Notes: a model not told the origin generated them from the sequence alone. A stretch of 29,700 bases of DNA from Entomomonas sp945283395 (GCA_946480835.1 CAMLLC010000020.1:1-29700), one strand, 5' to 3'. Shown: positions 15,784 through 25,227, numbered from the stretch's first letter. Made by a program: numbers and translations.

Positions 15784-17073
15784 ATGAATACTTTTTTGAA
15801 CCATTCACTTATTGACTTTATTCAGGCGTCACCTACGCCTTTTCATGCTGTAGCCAATATGGTAACTCGATTAGAAGCGGCAGGCTACCAAAGGCTTTTT
15901 GAGCGAGCTAATTGGTCGGTTCAAGAAGGTGGTCTTTACTATGTTATTCGTAATGATTCGTCACTCATTGCTTTCAAACTTAGTGCCTGTAAATTAGCTG
16001 ATACTGGTTTACGCATGGTTGGAACCCATACTGATAGTCCATGCTTACAATTGAAGCCATTACCTGAAATTAATAAAAGTAATTGCCGGCAGTTAGGCAT
16101 TGCTGTATATGGTGGAGCTTTACTTAGCCCTTGGTTTGATAGAGACTTATCAATAGCAGGTAGAGTCACTTTTATCCATCGAGGTAAACTACAAAGCAAA
16201 ATTATTAATTTTCAAAGATCTATTGCTCTAATACCTAATCTAGCTATTCATTTAAATAGAGAAGCTAATAAAGGGTGGGTTATAAATCAACAAACAGAGT
16301 TACCCGCTATCATTGGTTTAGGTTTAAGTGATGAGCAATTTGATTTCAAAGCACTTTTAGCTGAACAGCTTTCAATAGAACATGACATACAAGAAGTTGA
16401 GTTATTAGATTTTGAATTAAGCTTATTTGATACTCAAAAAGGCGAAATCATAGGTATCAATGAAGATTTTATTAGTAGCGCTAGGTTAGATAATTTATTT
16501 TCTTGCTTTGCTGGACTAGAAGCGCTATTAAATTCGGATAACACCAAAAACTGTTTATTAGTATGTAACGATCATGAAGAAGTAGGTTCTTGTTCTACTT
16601 GTGGCGCTGATGGCCCTTTTTTAGAGCAAGTGCTTAAAAGATTAATGCCTGACCCTGTGATTTATAATAGATGTGTTCAGAATTCTTTGTTAATTTCGAC
16701 TGATAATGCTCATGCTCTTCATCCAAATTATCCTAATAAACATGATGAATTACATGCGCCCACCATAAATGCTGGCCCTGTTATCAAAATTAATAACAAT
16801 CAACGCTATGCAACCAATAGTGTAACGGCTAGCTTCTTTCGTCACCTTTGTAAAGTTAATAATATTCCAGTTCAAACTTTTGTAACACGTAGTGATATGG
16901 GATGTGGTTCTACTATAGGGCCATTGACAGCAGGAAGAATAGGCGTTAAAACACTAGATATAGGTGTACCTACTTGGGCTATGCATTCTATAAGAGAAAC
17001 GGCGGGAACTAAAGATTTAAATTATTTGGTAGAGGCGCTTAAAGCTTTTTATCAAACTAATATTTTAGTTTAA
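15784..17073 (+). CDS. apeB: M18 family aspartyl aminopeptidase
   Basis: This is a cytosolic metallo-aminopeptidase that removes N-terminal acidic or neutral residues. Its 429 residues match Pseudomonas ApeB. Metal and catalytic residues of the M18 family are visible: THTDSPCLQLKP (His82, Asp84), SARLDNLFSC (Asp236), CNDHEEVGS (catalytic Glu265 and metal ligand Glu266), and the C-terminal WAMHSIRETAG histidine. The inserted oligomerisation domain lies between about 95 and 230, as usual. The ATG at 15784 has a GAGAGG ribosome site and lies 13 bases after cysH. It converges on rarA, with a 121-base gap containing a perfect TAAGTTAACTTA palindrome (17134-17145) but no convincing terminator. The call is very sure. 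Confidence 0.94.
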   Translation: MNTFLNHSLIDFIQASPTPFHAVANMVTRLEAAGYQRLFERANWSVQEGGLYYVIRNDSSLIAFKLSACKLADTGLRMVGTHTDSPCLQLKPLPEINKSNCRQLGIAVYGGALLSPWFDRDLSIAGRVTFIHRGKLQSKIINFQRSIALIPNLAIHLNREANKGWVINQQTELPAIIGLGLSDEQFDFKALLAEQLSIEHDIQEVELLDFELSLFDTQKGEIIGINEDFISSARLDNLFSCFAGLEALLNSDNTKNCLLVCNDHEEVGSCSTCGADGPFLEQVLKRLMPDPVIYNRCVQNSLLISTDNAHALHPNYPNKHDELHAPTINAGPVIKINNNQRYATNSVTASFFRHLCKVNNIPVQTFVTRSDMGCGSTIGPLTAGRIGVKTLDIGVPTWAMHSIRETAGTKDLNYLVEALKAFYQTNILV

Positions 17074-17194
17074 AAGGACTTATATTTATGTTGAATCTGA
17101 GTATTATTAAGTGTCATAGCATATTAAATGTGTTAAGTTAACTTATAGTATAGCAATCTGTTAGATAATTATTTAAAGTCAGGATTAGATAGCT

Positions 17195-18517
17195 TTATTT
17201 ACGTCTTTTACGTGTACTGTTTTTATCTAACTCTTTAAAATATGCTAATTTTTCTTTAATTTTAGCCTCTAAGCCTCTTGACGTAGGAATATAAAATTGC
17301 TGAGGCATTAATTCTTCAGGAAAATAATCTTCGCCTGCTGCAAAGGCTTCAGGTTCGTCATGTGCGTAGCGATATTCCTCGCCATATCCTAATTGCTTCA
17401 TTAATTTGGTAGGAGCATTGCGTAAATGTAAAGGAACATCTAATGAACCATATTCTTTTGCGATAGCTTTAGCATTATTATAAGCCTTATAAACAGCGTT
17501 ACTTTTGGGGGCACAAGCTAAATAGACCACCGCTTGAGCTAGAGCAAGCTCTCCTTCTGGGCTTCCTAATTGTTCCTGTACATCCCATGCTGCTAAACAA
17601 AGATTCAAAGCTCTAGGATCGGCATTGCCTATATCTTCGCTAGCCATACGTAGTATGCGTCTTGCTAAATAGAGAGGATCGCAGCCACCATCTAACATAC
17701 GACAAAGCCAATAAAGTGCAGCATCTGGGTTAGAACCTCTGACAGATTTGTGTAAAGCAGAGATTTGATCATAAAAAGCTTCCCCACCTTTATCAAAACG
17801 CCTTAAACTATTAGCAAGTAAATCTTGTAAAAGATGAGGAGTTATTATTCCTCTATCATCAACAAGATCAGCTGCATTTTCTAATAAATTTAAAATGCGC
17901 CTGCCATCACCATCAGCGGCAGTTAATAGCAATTGCAAACTTTCTTCAGGTAATGTTAAGGCTCTATTAGCTAACCCTTTTGCTTCAGTTAAAGCTCTAT
18001 TAACTAATTTTTTCAGGGCATTTTCATCTAAGGGCTTTAAAACATAAACGCGAGCTCTAGAAAGGAGCGCATTATTTAACTCAAAAGATGGATTTTCAGT
18101 AGTAGCACCAATAAAAATTAAAGTACCATCCTCTATATAAGGTAAGAAAGCATCCTGTTGACTTTTATTGAACCTATGAACTTCATCTACAAAGAGTAAG
18201 GTAGATTTTCCATAAGCTAACTGTTGTTTAGCTATTTCAACTGATTGACGTATTTCTTTTACACCTGAAAGAACAGCAGATAATGTTTCAAAATGAGCGT
18301 GAGTGATATTAGCTAATAACTTTGCTAACGTGGTTTTACCAACACCAGGTGGTCCCCATAAAACCATTGAATGAAGGGCACCCTGTTCTAACGCGTCTCT
18401 TAAAGGCTTACCCTTGCCAAGCAAATGTTCTTGTCCAACATATTCTTCTAAGTTAGTAGCCCTTAATCGAGCCGCAAGCGGCTGAATAGGCGAAGAGGCA
18501 TTTGCAAATAAATCCAT
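17195..18517 (-). CDS. rarA: Replication-associated recombination protein A (MgsA/RarA AAA+ ATPase)
   Basis: This is a cytosolic AAA+ ATPase related to clamp-loader and RuvB proteins, acting at stalled replication forks with SSB and the polymerase. The 440 residues start with LAARLRATNLEEYVGQEHLL. Walker A GPPGVGKTT is at 55-63, Walker B LLFVDEVHRF at about 107-116, sensor 1 GATTENPSF at about 137-145, and the family blocks DGGCDPLYLARRILRMASEDIG and YGSLDVPLHLRNAPT follow in the tetramerisation domain. All motifs are intact. The ATG at 18517 lies two bases after the lolA stop, so rarA is the third gene of a ftsK-lolA-rarA unit. In Pseudomonas crcB and serS usually follow; here convergent apeB follows instead. 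The call is very sure. Confidence 0.95.
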   Translation of the reverse strand: MDLFANASSPIQPLAARLRATNLEEYVGQEHLLGKGKPLRDALEQGALHSMVLWGPPGVGKTTLAKLLANITHAHFETLSAVLSGVKEIRQSVEIAKQQLAYGKSTLLFVDEVHRFNKSQQDAFLPYIEDGTLIFIGATTENPSFELNNALLSRARVYVLKPLDENALKKLVNRALTEAKGLANRALTLPEESLQLLLTAADGDGRRILNLLENAADLVDDRGIITPHLLQDLLANSLRRFDKGGEAFYDQISALHKSVRGSNPDAALYWLCRMLDGGCDPLYLARRILRMASEDIGNADPRALNLCLAAWDVQEQLGSPEGELALAQAVVYLACAPKSNAVYKAYNNAKAIAKEYGSLDVPLHLRNAPTKLMKQLGYGEEYRYAHDEPEAFAAGEDYFPEELMPQQFYIPTSRGLEAKIKEKLAYFKELDKNSTRKRRK

Positions 18518-18519
18518 TT

Positions 18520-19152
18520 TTATTCTTTGATTATATCTGTACCTTTAGGAGGATTAAATTTAAAGAGCTTATTATCAACAGCTACATTCATTTTGATATT
18601 CTTAAAGACGATGCTAGTACGTTGCCCTACATTATCAACCAATATCATGCTATTAACCGTATTATCTAAAAAAGTTAAGGAAAGGCTATTAAACATGGTA
18701 TCTTTATCTTTAGGTAATAATAAAAAAGAGGTTAACTTTCCTGCTTGTTTAGAGGTAATTTTAAAATCTTTTTGGATTTTTGAAACGTTACCCGATAAGA
18801 GTAGTGCAGGAGTATGACTCATTCGTTGATCCATTTTTTGAATAGTTAATTGCTCTAAATCTGGATCGTATAACCAAATTCTATTATTATCAGAAATTAA
18901 CAATTGCTCATTGGGCGAACTAGTATGCCAACGGAATAATCCTGGACGTTTTAAAGCTAATTCGCCATTAGTTTCTTGTAAACGAGTACCTGTTACATCT
19001 AATGTTACTTGTGAAAAATTGCCGGTCATGCTTTTTGCTTGTTCTAACAACTTAGTTAATTGCATAATATCGGTATTATCGTTAGCAATTGCAACGGTTT
19101 GAAAAGTTCCTAATGTTAATAATGCCAAGAAGAAAGTACGTAATATTTTCAT
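18520..19152 (-). CDS. lolA: Outer-membrane lipoprotein carrier protein
   Basis: LolA is the periplasmic chaperone that carries lipoproteins from LolCDE to LolB. The 210-residue precursor begins with a signal peptide (hydrophobic core about 5-20, likely cleavage after AIA at about 23). The mature part has the expected MTGNFSQVTLD, GELALKRPGLFRWHT, NNRIWLYDPDLEQLTIQKM and TPALLLSGN blocks that form the open beta-barrel with lid. No cysteine lipobox is present, as expected for a soluble carrier. It lies between ftsK (11 bases upstream) and rarA (2 bases downstream), the conserved gammaproteobacterial order. The call is very sure. Confidence 0.94.
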   Translation of the reverse strand: MKILRTFFLALLTLGTFQTVAIANDNTDIMQLTKLLEQAKSMTGNFSQVTLDVTGTRLQETNGELALKRPGLFRWHTSSPNEQLLISDNNRIWLYDPDLEQLTIQKMDQRMSHTPALLLSGNVSKIQKDFKITSKQAGKLTSFLLLPKDKDTMFNSLSLTFLDNTVNSMILVDNVGQRTSIVFKNIKMNVAVDNKLFKFNPPKGTDIIKE

Positions 19153-19163
19153 TTAAGTTCCTA

Positions 19164-21596
19164 TTAATCTCTAACTGGAGGAGGTGCTAATACTTCTCTA
19201 GAGCCATTTGAATTCATGGCGGATACCACACCAGCATCTTCCATTGCTTCTATCATGCGGGCAGCACGGTTATAGCCTATTTTAAGCTTTCTTTGAACAG
19301 ATGATATAGAGGCTCGCCTTGATTCTGTAACAAAACGTACAGCTTCATCATACAAAGGGTCATCATCTTCACTAGAAGTTGTGTTACCTAGAGCATCAAG
19401 GCCATTGGTTGAATCCTCAACCCCAGATAAAATATCCTCTTCGTATTGAGGCGTACCACGTTGTTTCCATGCTTCAACTACCCTATGCACTTCATCATCA
19501 GATACAAAAGCACCGTGAACCCGAATGGGTAAACCAGTGCCTGGCGGTAAATAGAGCATATCTCCATGGCCTAACAATTGTTCAGCACCACCTTGATCTA
19601 AAATAGTACGAGAATCTATTTTACTAGATACTTGAAATGCTATACGTGTAGGAATATTAGCTTTAATAAGTCCTGTTATCACATCTACAGAAGGTCTTTG
19701 GGTAGCTAAAATTAAATGAATACCTGCCGCTCTAGCTTTTTGTGCAATACGAGAAATAAGCTCTTCTATCTTTTTCCCTACTATCATAAACAGATCAGCA
19801 AATTCATCTACTATAACAACTATAGTGGGTAAAGCCTTTAACAATGGGGGCTCATCTTCTGGATTTAATTTTTTATAAAGAGGATCCTCTATGCCTTCAC
19901 CTACATCTAAAGCATCCTTAATTTTTCTATTATAACTTGCTAAGTTCCGAACTCCCATGGCAGCCATTAATTTATAACGTCTTTCCATTTCAGCCACACA
20001 CCAACGTAAGGCATTAGCTGCTTCTTTCATATCAGTTACAACTGGGCAGAGGAGGTGAGGAATACCATCATAGACAGATAGTTCCAGCATTTTAGGATCT
20101 ATCATTATTAATTTTGCTTGTTCGGGAGTAGATTTAAATAAAATAGATAAGATCATGGCATTTACCCCCACAGACTTGCCTGATCCTGTAGTACCAGCAA
20201 CAAGTAAATGAGGCATCTTAGCTAAATCGGCTATAACGGGTTCTCCTCCAATGTCTTGTCCTAATACCAAAGTCACAGGGGATTTCTGCTGATCATAAGC
20301 TTCAGATGTAATCACCTCCGAAAGATGAACTATTTGCCTATCCTCATTGGGGATTTCAATACCTACAGTTGTTTTACCAGGAATAACTTCTACAATACGT
20401 ACACTTAATACAGCTAATGAACGCGCTAAGTCTTTTGCTAAATTAGCTATACGACTTACCTTGAGTCCTGCTGCCAAATCTACTTCAAAACGAGTAATAA
20501 CAGGACCAGGATGAACATCCACAACAGTAACATCTACACCAAATTCTTTAAGCTTTATTTCTAACAGCCGTGACATAGCATCTAATGATTCAGTGGAAAA
20601 ACTACGCTGTCTTTTTTCCGCAGGATCCAATAAAGAGAAGGGAGGAAGTGGATCTCCTGTATCTTCAAACAATGGGGTTTGTTTTTCCTTTAAAACTCTT
20701 TTGCTAGGTTCAGCTATTTTGGTAGGTGTAGGTTGATTTACTTTAACAGCAGGCCGTTGTACCTGCTTATTCATATAGTTTGCCAATGATTCTTGGCGTT
20801 TAATTAGATTTTCTCTAATTTTTTCCTGTTCAATTTTATCTATAACGATAGGAGCTACCACATCAGTTATCTGCTCGTCAACAGCTCGTAGGCTTTGCTT
20901 AAAATGTTTGCTTTCAGCACGATGCTGCCACCATTGATTTACTTTTTTAGTAAAGTATTCATATAACAGTATAGTAAATTTTCCTACTAAATCTATTAAA
21001 GTTAACCAAGAAAATTTTAAAAACACTGTTAATCCAATACCAAAAATAACTATTAAACATAGAGTAGCTTCTTGATTAGGAATAAATTGAAACACAAGTT
21101 TCCCGAAAGCTTCACCTATAATTCCGCCACCACTAGCAAAACTTTTATTATTGCTAATGCCACAAGCTTGTAAAATACTATCCGCAGGAAAATGTTGGTG
21201 GGCTAGGGCACAACTACTTATTACTATTAATATTAGCCCTATTATGCTAAATAAAATAACCCAAAGTTTAATTTCTATATTTTTTCTATTATGAAATAAT
21301 TGTATAGATTTTATTAATAATAGAATAGGTAACAAATAAGCAGTATAACCAAATAAAAAGAAGCAAAGGCTAGATAACTGAGCACCTACTAAACCGCCTA
21401 TATTACTAATTTCAACATTACTTACCGTTTTATTGAAAGTAGGATCATCCACATGACAAGTAATGAGTGTTAAAGACCAATAGCTTATCATCAATATTAA
21501 TACTATTAATATTGCTTCGACAGATCTTTCTATTAACTGTTGTCGCCAATAGTTAATAGAAAGAAGAGAATTTTCAGTTTCTGTTGTTTGTTTCAA
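19164..21596 (-). CDS. ftsK: DNA translocase FtsK
   Basis: FtsK couples division to chromosome dimer resolution: it pumps DNA toward dif and activates XerCD. The 810 residues show an N-terminal membrane domain (segments near 25-47, 68-98, 110-132 and 178-197), a rather short linker (about 200-330, basic and Gln/Pro-containing), the motor with Walker A GTTGSGKSVG (468-477) and Walker B VVIVDEFAD (593-601), then ATQRPSVDVITG. The gamma winged-helix (about 745-805), with SSVQRKLKIGYNRAARMIE, recognises KOPS. The start is best read as TTG at 21596, because a TAG lies two codons upstream and the first in-frame ATG falls inside the first membrane segment. It is first of the ftsK-lolA-rarA unit. The call is very sure. 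Confidence 0.95.
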   Translation of the reverse strand: MKQTTETENSLLSINYWRQQLIERSVEAILIVLILMISYWSLTLITCHVDDPTFNKTVSNVEISNIGGLVGAQLSSLCFFLFGYTAYLLPILLLIKSIQLFHNRKNIEIKLWVILFSIIGLILIVISSCALAHQHFPADSILQACGISNNKSFASGGGIIGEAFGKLVFQFIPNQEATLCLIVIFGIGLTVFLKFSWLTLIDLVGKFTILLYEYFTKKVNQWWQHRAESKHFKQSLRAVDEQITDVVAPIVIDKIEQEKIRENLIKRQESLANYMNKQVQRPAVKVNQPTPTKIAEPSKRVLKEKQTPLFEDTGDPLPPFSLLDPAEKRQRSFSTESLDAMSRLLEIKLKEFGVDVTVVDVHPGPVITRFEVDLAAGLKVSRIANLAKDLARSLAVLSVRIVEVIPGKTTVGIEIPNEDRQIVHLSEVITSEAYDQQKSPVTLVLGQDIGGEPVIADLAKMPHLLVAGTTGSGKSVGVNAMILSILFKSTPEQAKLIMIDPKMLELSVYDGIPHLLCPVVTDMKEAANALRWCVAEMERRYKLMAAMGVRNLASYNRKIKDALDVGEGIEDPLYKKLNPEDEPPLLKALPTIVVIVDEFADLFMIVGKKIEELISRIAQKARAAGIHLILATQRPSVDVITGLIKANIPTRIAFQVSSKIDSRTILDQGGAEQLLGHGDMLYLPPGTGLPIRVHGAFVSDDEVHRVVEAWKQRGTPQYEEDILSGVEDSTNGLDALGNTTSSEDDDPLYDEAVRFVTESRRASISSVQRKLKIGYNRAARMIEAMEDAGVVSAMNSNGSREVLAPPPVRD

Positions 21597-21649
21597 AAGC
21601 TAAGCTCTTTCATTAATAATACAAATATTCTATTGTAAAGGGATAGCTG

Positions 21650-23113
21650 CTATAAAAAAAGACTACTTATCCAGAAAAAAGCAGCTCCCATTATAATAAC
21701 TGCTGGTAAAGTCAATATCCAAGCTAAAGCTATATTGATCACTGTGGCTTTTTGTAAGCCAGATTTGTTAGCTACCATTGTCCCAGCTACTCCCGAAGAT
21801 AAAATGTGAGTAGTAGAAACAGGTAAGCTAAATAAATTAGCTGCTCCAATAGATATAATTGCAGTAATTTGCGCACACATACCTTGCGCATAAGTCATAC
21901 TTTGTTTACCGATTTTTTCACCAACGGTAAGTACAACACGACGCCAACCTACCATAGTTCCTGCCCCTAATGACATAGCGACAGCGAGAATAACTAACAA
22001 AGGGGCGTATTCAGTAGTAGCACGTAAGTCGTTACGTAATCTATTAATATCCGATTTATCAGCATTTGTTAAATTAGAAGACTTAATTACATTTTTAGCT
22101 ATGTCGTCTATACACAGAATATAATGACGCATTAAGATACGTTGATCACTGGCTAACGATTTATAGTCTCTAATATTAGCCATATTTTTATTAAACTCAT
22201 AAAGAATAGTTCCTGTTAGATCAGCTGTACATTGAAAGTCATTATCTAACTGGGCATTAGCCTTCAAATCTAGAGATATATAAGGGGAGAGTGCTTGCTT
22301 ATTGCTTGAATAGAGATTTTGCAAATGGATAGCTGCATCCCTTGTCCGTTCTATTTGATAAGCTGAGCTATTCAGATCTAAAACGAAATATTGAGGGACA
22401 AAACTAATAAGTACTAGCATTATTAGACCTATGCCTTTTTGTCCATCATTAGAACCATGAACAAAACTCACTCCTAGTGCAGATAAAATAAGAACAACTC
22501 TATTCCAAAAAGGAGGTTTTTTCTTTGATTTTTTTTCTTTCCTTTTTTCTGGCGTCAAATGCATATTAGAATTAGGAAAACGTAATTTAAGAATAAACAG
22601 AAAAGCTCCTGCTAAAATGAAACCTACAATAGGGGATATTATTAAAGATAGAGCCATATCTATGGCTTTTTGCCAATTAACGCTCTGCTCTATAGGCAAA
22701 CCTTTAATAATTGCATTGGCTAAAGCCACACCTAAAATAGAACCTATAAGAGCATGAGAACTGGAAGCTGGAATACCAAAATACCATGTACCTAAATTCC
22801 AAGCAATAGCAGAAGCAACAATAGAAAAAACAATAATTAACCCATGATGCGAATCTACTAATAATTCTACAGGTAACAAATGGACAATAGCATAGGCTAC
22901 ACCAACTCCTCCTAATAGCACACCTAAGAAATTAGATATACCAGACATCATAACAGCGGTTTTAGCAGGCATTGCGTTAGTATAAATGACTGTAGCTACT
23001 GCATTTGCTGTATCATGGAAACCATTTATAAATTCAAAAGAGAGAACAAAAAGGAGAGCAAAAAATAAGCCAATTAGCAACCATGTACTAGTATTATGAA
23101 AAATGTCCAACAT
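21650..23113 (-). CDS. pit: PiT family inorganic phosphate transporter
   Basis: This low-affinity, proton-coupled phosphate carrier sits in the inner membrane. It carries the duplicated PiT signature: GFHDTANAVATVIYT near the N-terminus, with FGIPASSSHALIGS, and GSNDGQKGIGL plus LPVSTTHILSSGVAG in the second half. About ten membrane segments flank a polar cytoplasmic loop (roughly residues 195-380 from this start) that includes a Lys-rich KKSKKKPP stretch. The start is uncertain: the frame is open to a TTG at 23134 (494 residues), but I prefer the ATG at 23113 (487 residues), whose MLDIFHN resembles the E. coli PitA start; neither has a good ribosome site. No phoU-like DUF47 gene adjoins it. 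The family call is very sure. Confidence 0.92.
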   Translation of the reverse strand: MLDIFHNTSTWLLIGLFFALLFVLSFEFINGFHDTANAVATVIYTNAMPAKTAVMMSGISNFLGVLLGGVGVAYAIVHLLPVELLVDSHHGLIIVFSIVASAIAWNLGTWYFGIPASSSHALIGSILGVALANAIIKGLPIEQSVNWQKAIDMALSLIISPIVGFILAGAFLFILKLRFPNSNMHLTPEKRKEKKSKKKPPFWNRVVLILSALGVSFVHGSNDGQKGIGLIMLVLISFVPQYFVLDLNSSAYQIERTRDAAIHLQNLYSSNKQALSPYISLDLKANAQLDNDFQCTADLTGTILYEFNKNMANIRDYKSLASDQRILMRHYILCIDDIAKNVIKSSNLTNADKSDINRLRNDLRATTEYAPLLVILAVAMSLGAGTMVGWRRVVLTVGEKIGKQSMTYAQGMCAQITAIISIGAANLFSLPVSTTHILSSGVAGTMVANKSGLQKATVINIALAWILTLPAVIIMGAAFFWISSLFL

Positions 23114-23192
23114 TACTAAATTCACACAAGCCAATGTAGCTATATATTATGGCAGAAAGTTAGCAAAACAACACTATAAATTTACAGAATAA

Positions 23193-23981
23193 TCATTTAT
23201 CCAATTCCACTTTAATTCTAAGTTGGTTAGTAATAAAACTACTATTTTGTCCAGAAAAGCCATAGTTATGGTTATTATTGTTATTAATTTGTTGAAAATT
23301 ACCTAATTGTATCCATTCACCTAAAGCACCTGTAATATGACTATTAATTGCTTGTTGATTGATAGCACCTGGTCCAGCTAGAGAATTACGCTGTGCCATT
23401 ATATCTATATATACTTGTTGGCCTACGACTCGAGCAATAATGTATAATCCACTATCAACATCTAAATAATGAGTATCTCTAACAGGCCTGCCATAATTGT
23501 CATAATACTGACTGACTTGTGGAATAGCTTGACTTGAAAGAATGTAGAAAGGGGAGCCTTCATTAACTAACAGTTGTTTAAAATTACTAGTTAAATTTTT
23601 ACCTATTGACTGATTGTTTCCATAGTTTACTTCTATATTTCTTTTATGGTCTGACTGCAGTTTGATATAATAAGACTGGTTAACAAGTCGTTTATCAGTT
23701 TTATCATCAATTGTAATAATCAATCGACGTGCGGGTGTATCAAGCTTAGATATTAATTCTTTAATCTGGTTATTCTGAGTGGCAGTAGCACCATTAACAA
23801 CTAATTGTCCACCATAACTACTCGTAGGGACATCAGGAAAACTTTGTTGGACTACAGGGAGTATTTCATCAGTTGTTCTATTGTATAGAGGAATAATCAT
23901 AATCTCTGCCCAAACATAGAAACTTATAACATTTAAGCAGGCTATTTTTATTATAAACTTAACCCAAGTTAGTATAATCAA
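23193..23981 (-). CDS. Secretin N-domain (NolW-like) periplasmic protein
   Basis: This 262-residue protein resembles the N-terminal ring domain of secretins without the channel domain. A hydrophobic signal segment (about 2-25, ending near VWA) is followed by IIPLYNRTTDEILPVVQQSF, LVVNGATATQNNQI and LISKLDTPARRLIITID, which is the NolW/N1-type pattern. The rest (about 95-262) is beta-rich and Asn-rich near the end (NNNNNHNYGF). It likely acts in the periplasm; the partner is unknown and no type II or III secretion genes are near. The start is read as TTG at 23981: it lies one base after the upstream stop, an AGAGAT site precedes it, and the first ATG would remove the signal peptide. Translational coupling to the upstream monooxygenase gene is likely. 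Confidence 0.7.
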   Translation of the reverse strand: MIILTWVKFIIKIACLNVISFYVWAEIMIIPLYNRTTDEILPVVQQSFPDVPTSSYGGQLVVNGATATQNNQIKELISKLDTPARRLIITIDDKTDKRLVNQSYYIKLQSDHKRNIEVNYGNNQSIGKNLTSNFKQLLVNEGSPFYILSSQAIPQVSQYYDNYGRPVRDTHYLDVDSGLYIIARVVGQQVYIDIMAQRNSLAGPGAINQQAINSHITGALGEWIQLGNFQQINNNNNHNYGFSGQNSSFITNQLRIKVELDK

Positions 23982-23982
23982 T

Positions 23983-24972
23983 TTATAAAAGATCTCTTAT
24001 TTCTGCTAGTTTAGTAAAGGAATGTAGCCTAGCATTTCTATCAAAAATTCTAGCAGTAATCATTAACTCATTTACTTGTGTTCTAGCTATAAAAGATTTT
24101 AACTTAGTTGCTACCGTTGTAGGTGATCCAATAATGGCTTCTTTAAAAGAATGTAATACTGTTGTTAATTGCTCATCATTGTAAATAGCTCTTATATTTT
24201 TACAAGGTGGAGGTAAAAGAATGGGATTACCTTGATAGGTGCTTATAGTTTGCTGCAGCATTGAAGAAAAAAGATAATGGGCCTCTTCATCCGTATCTGC
24301 TACTATGGCTACAATAGCAGCCATAATATAAGGTTTTTCCATGTCTTTAGATGCTTGAAATTTTTCTCTATAAAGAGAAAGCGCGGGGATTAAATAATCA
24401 GGAGCAAAATGAGAGGCAAAAACAAAAGGAGTACTCAAAGAAGAGGCGAGATTTGCACTAAAAAGGCTTGATCCTAATAACCAGATAGGAACTTTAGTTC
24501 CAACGCCTGGTATAGCTAGTACTTTTTGATAGAGTTGTTTAGGTTGTAAGTAATGTCTAAGCTCAATAACATCCTCAGGGAAATTCTCTACTTCAGTTTC
24601 CAAGTTACGTCGCAAGGCAACAGAGGTAACTTGATCTGTTCCTGGTGCTCGACCTATCCCTAAATCTATTCTATCTGGATATAAATAGGCTAATGTTCCA
24701 AATTGTTCCGCAACTATAAGGGGCGCATGATTTGGTAACATGATACCGCCTGAACCCACTCTTATATGATTTGTAGTATCTGCAATATGACTTATAATTA
24801 AAGCAGTAGCGGAACTAGCAATTCCTGGTATATTGTGATGTTCTGATACCCAAAACCTCTTATAATTTAAATTTTCAGCTAACTGAGCAAGTTCTGCTGC
24901 GTTAGCAAAAGATTGAGTTGGAGAACTGCCTTCTAAAATAGGACATAGATCCAATATTGAAAATGGAATCAT
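23983..24972 (-). CDS. LLM-class flavin-dependent oxidoreductase (luciferase-like, YhbW type)
   Basis: This is a 329-residue luciferase-like monooxygenase fold that would use reduced FMN. Visible family blocks are LAENLNYKRFWVSEHHN, GSGGIMLPNHAPLIVAEQF, YPDRIDLGIGRAPGTDQ and PIWLLGSSLFSANLAS, the pattern of the MsnO8/YhbW group, whose substrates are mostly unknown. All conserved blocks are intact. The ATG at 24972 has a TTAGG site upstream. It shares a transcript with the secretin-like gene, which starts one base after its stop. Its 5' side faces the AT-rich border of the recombinase module, so an island inserted there would lie right at its promoter. Family sure; substrate unknown. Confidence 0.9.
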   Translation of the reverse strand: MIPFSILDLCPILEGSSPTQSFANAAELAQLAENLNYKRFWVSEHHNIPGIASSATALIISHIADTTNHIRVGSGGIMLPNHAPLIVAEQFGTLAYLYPDRIDLGIGRAPGTDQVTSVALRRNLETEVENFPEDVIELRHYLQPKQLYQKVLAIPGVGTKVPIWLLGSSLFSANLASSLSTPFVFASHFAPDYLIPALSLYREKFQASKDMEKPYIMAAIVAIVADTDEEAHYLFSSMLQQTISTYQGNPILLPPPCKNIRAIYNDEQLTTVLHSFKEAIIGSPTTVATKLKSFIARTQVNELMITARIFDRNARLHSFTKLAEIRDLL

Positions 24973-25142
24973 TTTTAAACCTAATTAAATAAATAAAAAC
25001 AATTATTTTACACTACTATGCAATAAGTTAATTTAACACTTAATTTGATCATAAAACTTATAGACTAAGAATAATCTAGAATTTTTCTACTATTCATCAT
25101 AATAAGATTATCTTAGTAATAAAAGCAAATAAGACTAAAGTA

Positions 25143-25192
25143 TAATAATTAAATTTAAAGATAATAACTTCAAATTTTTTATTTAATTATTA
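25143..25192. repeat. 12-bp perfect AT-rich inverted repeat
   Basis: TAATAATTAAAT at 25143-25154 and ATTTAATTATTA at 25181-25192 are exact reverse complements, 26 bases apart. The composition makes a chance match possible. Its position upstream of the recombinase genes fits a recombinase- or regulator-binding site. Confidence 0.4.
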
Positions 25193-25205
25193 ATTTAACA
25201 TAATA

Positions 25206-25227
25206 TACATTATGCGAATACAATGTA
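25206..25227. repeat. Candidate recombinase core site
   Basis: TACATT (25206-25211) and AATGTA (25222-25227) are inverted 6-base arms around a 10-base centre, ATGCGAATAC, which is one of the few places with G and C in this border. The arm-spacer-arm layout is what tyrosine recombinases use for strand exchange, but a transcription factor operator looks the same. Confidence 0.3.

Noticed and set aside
17134..17145. Perfect TAAGTTAACTTA palindrome between apeB and rarA as terminator or operator
   Set aside because: Six-base arms with no loop and no T-run; in such AT-rich DNA this is likely chance.
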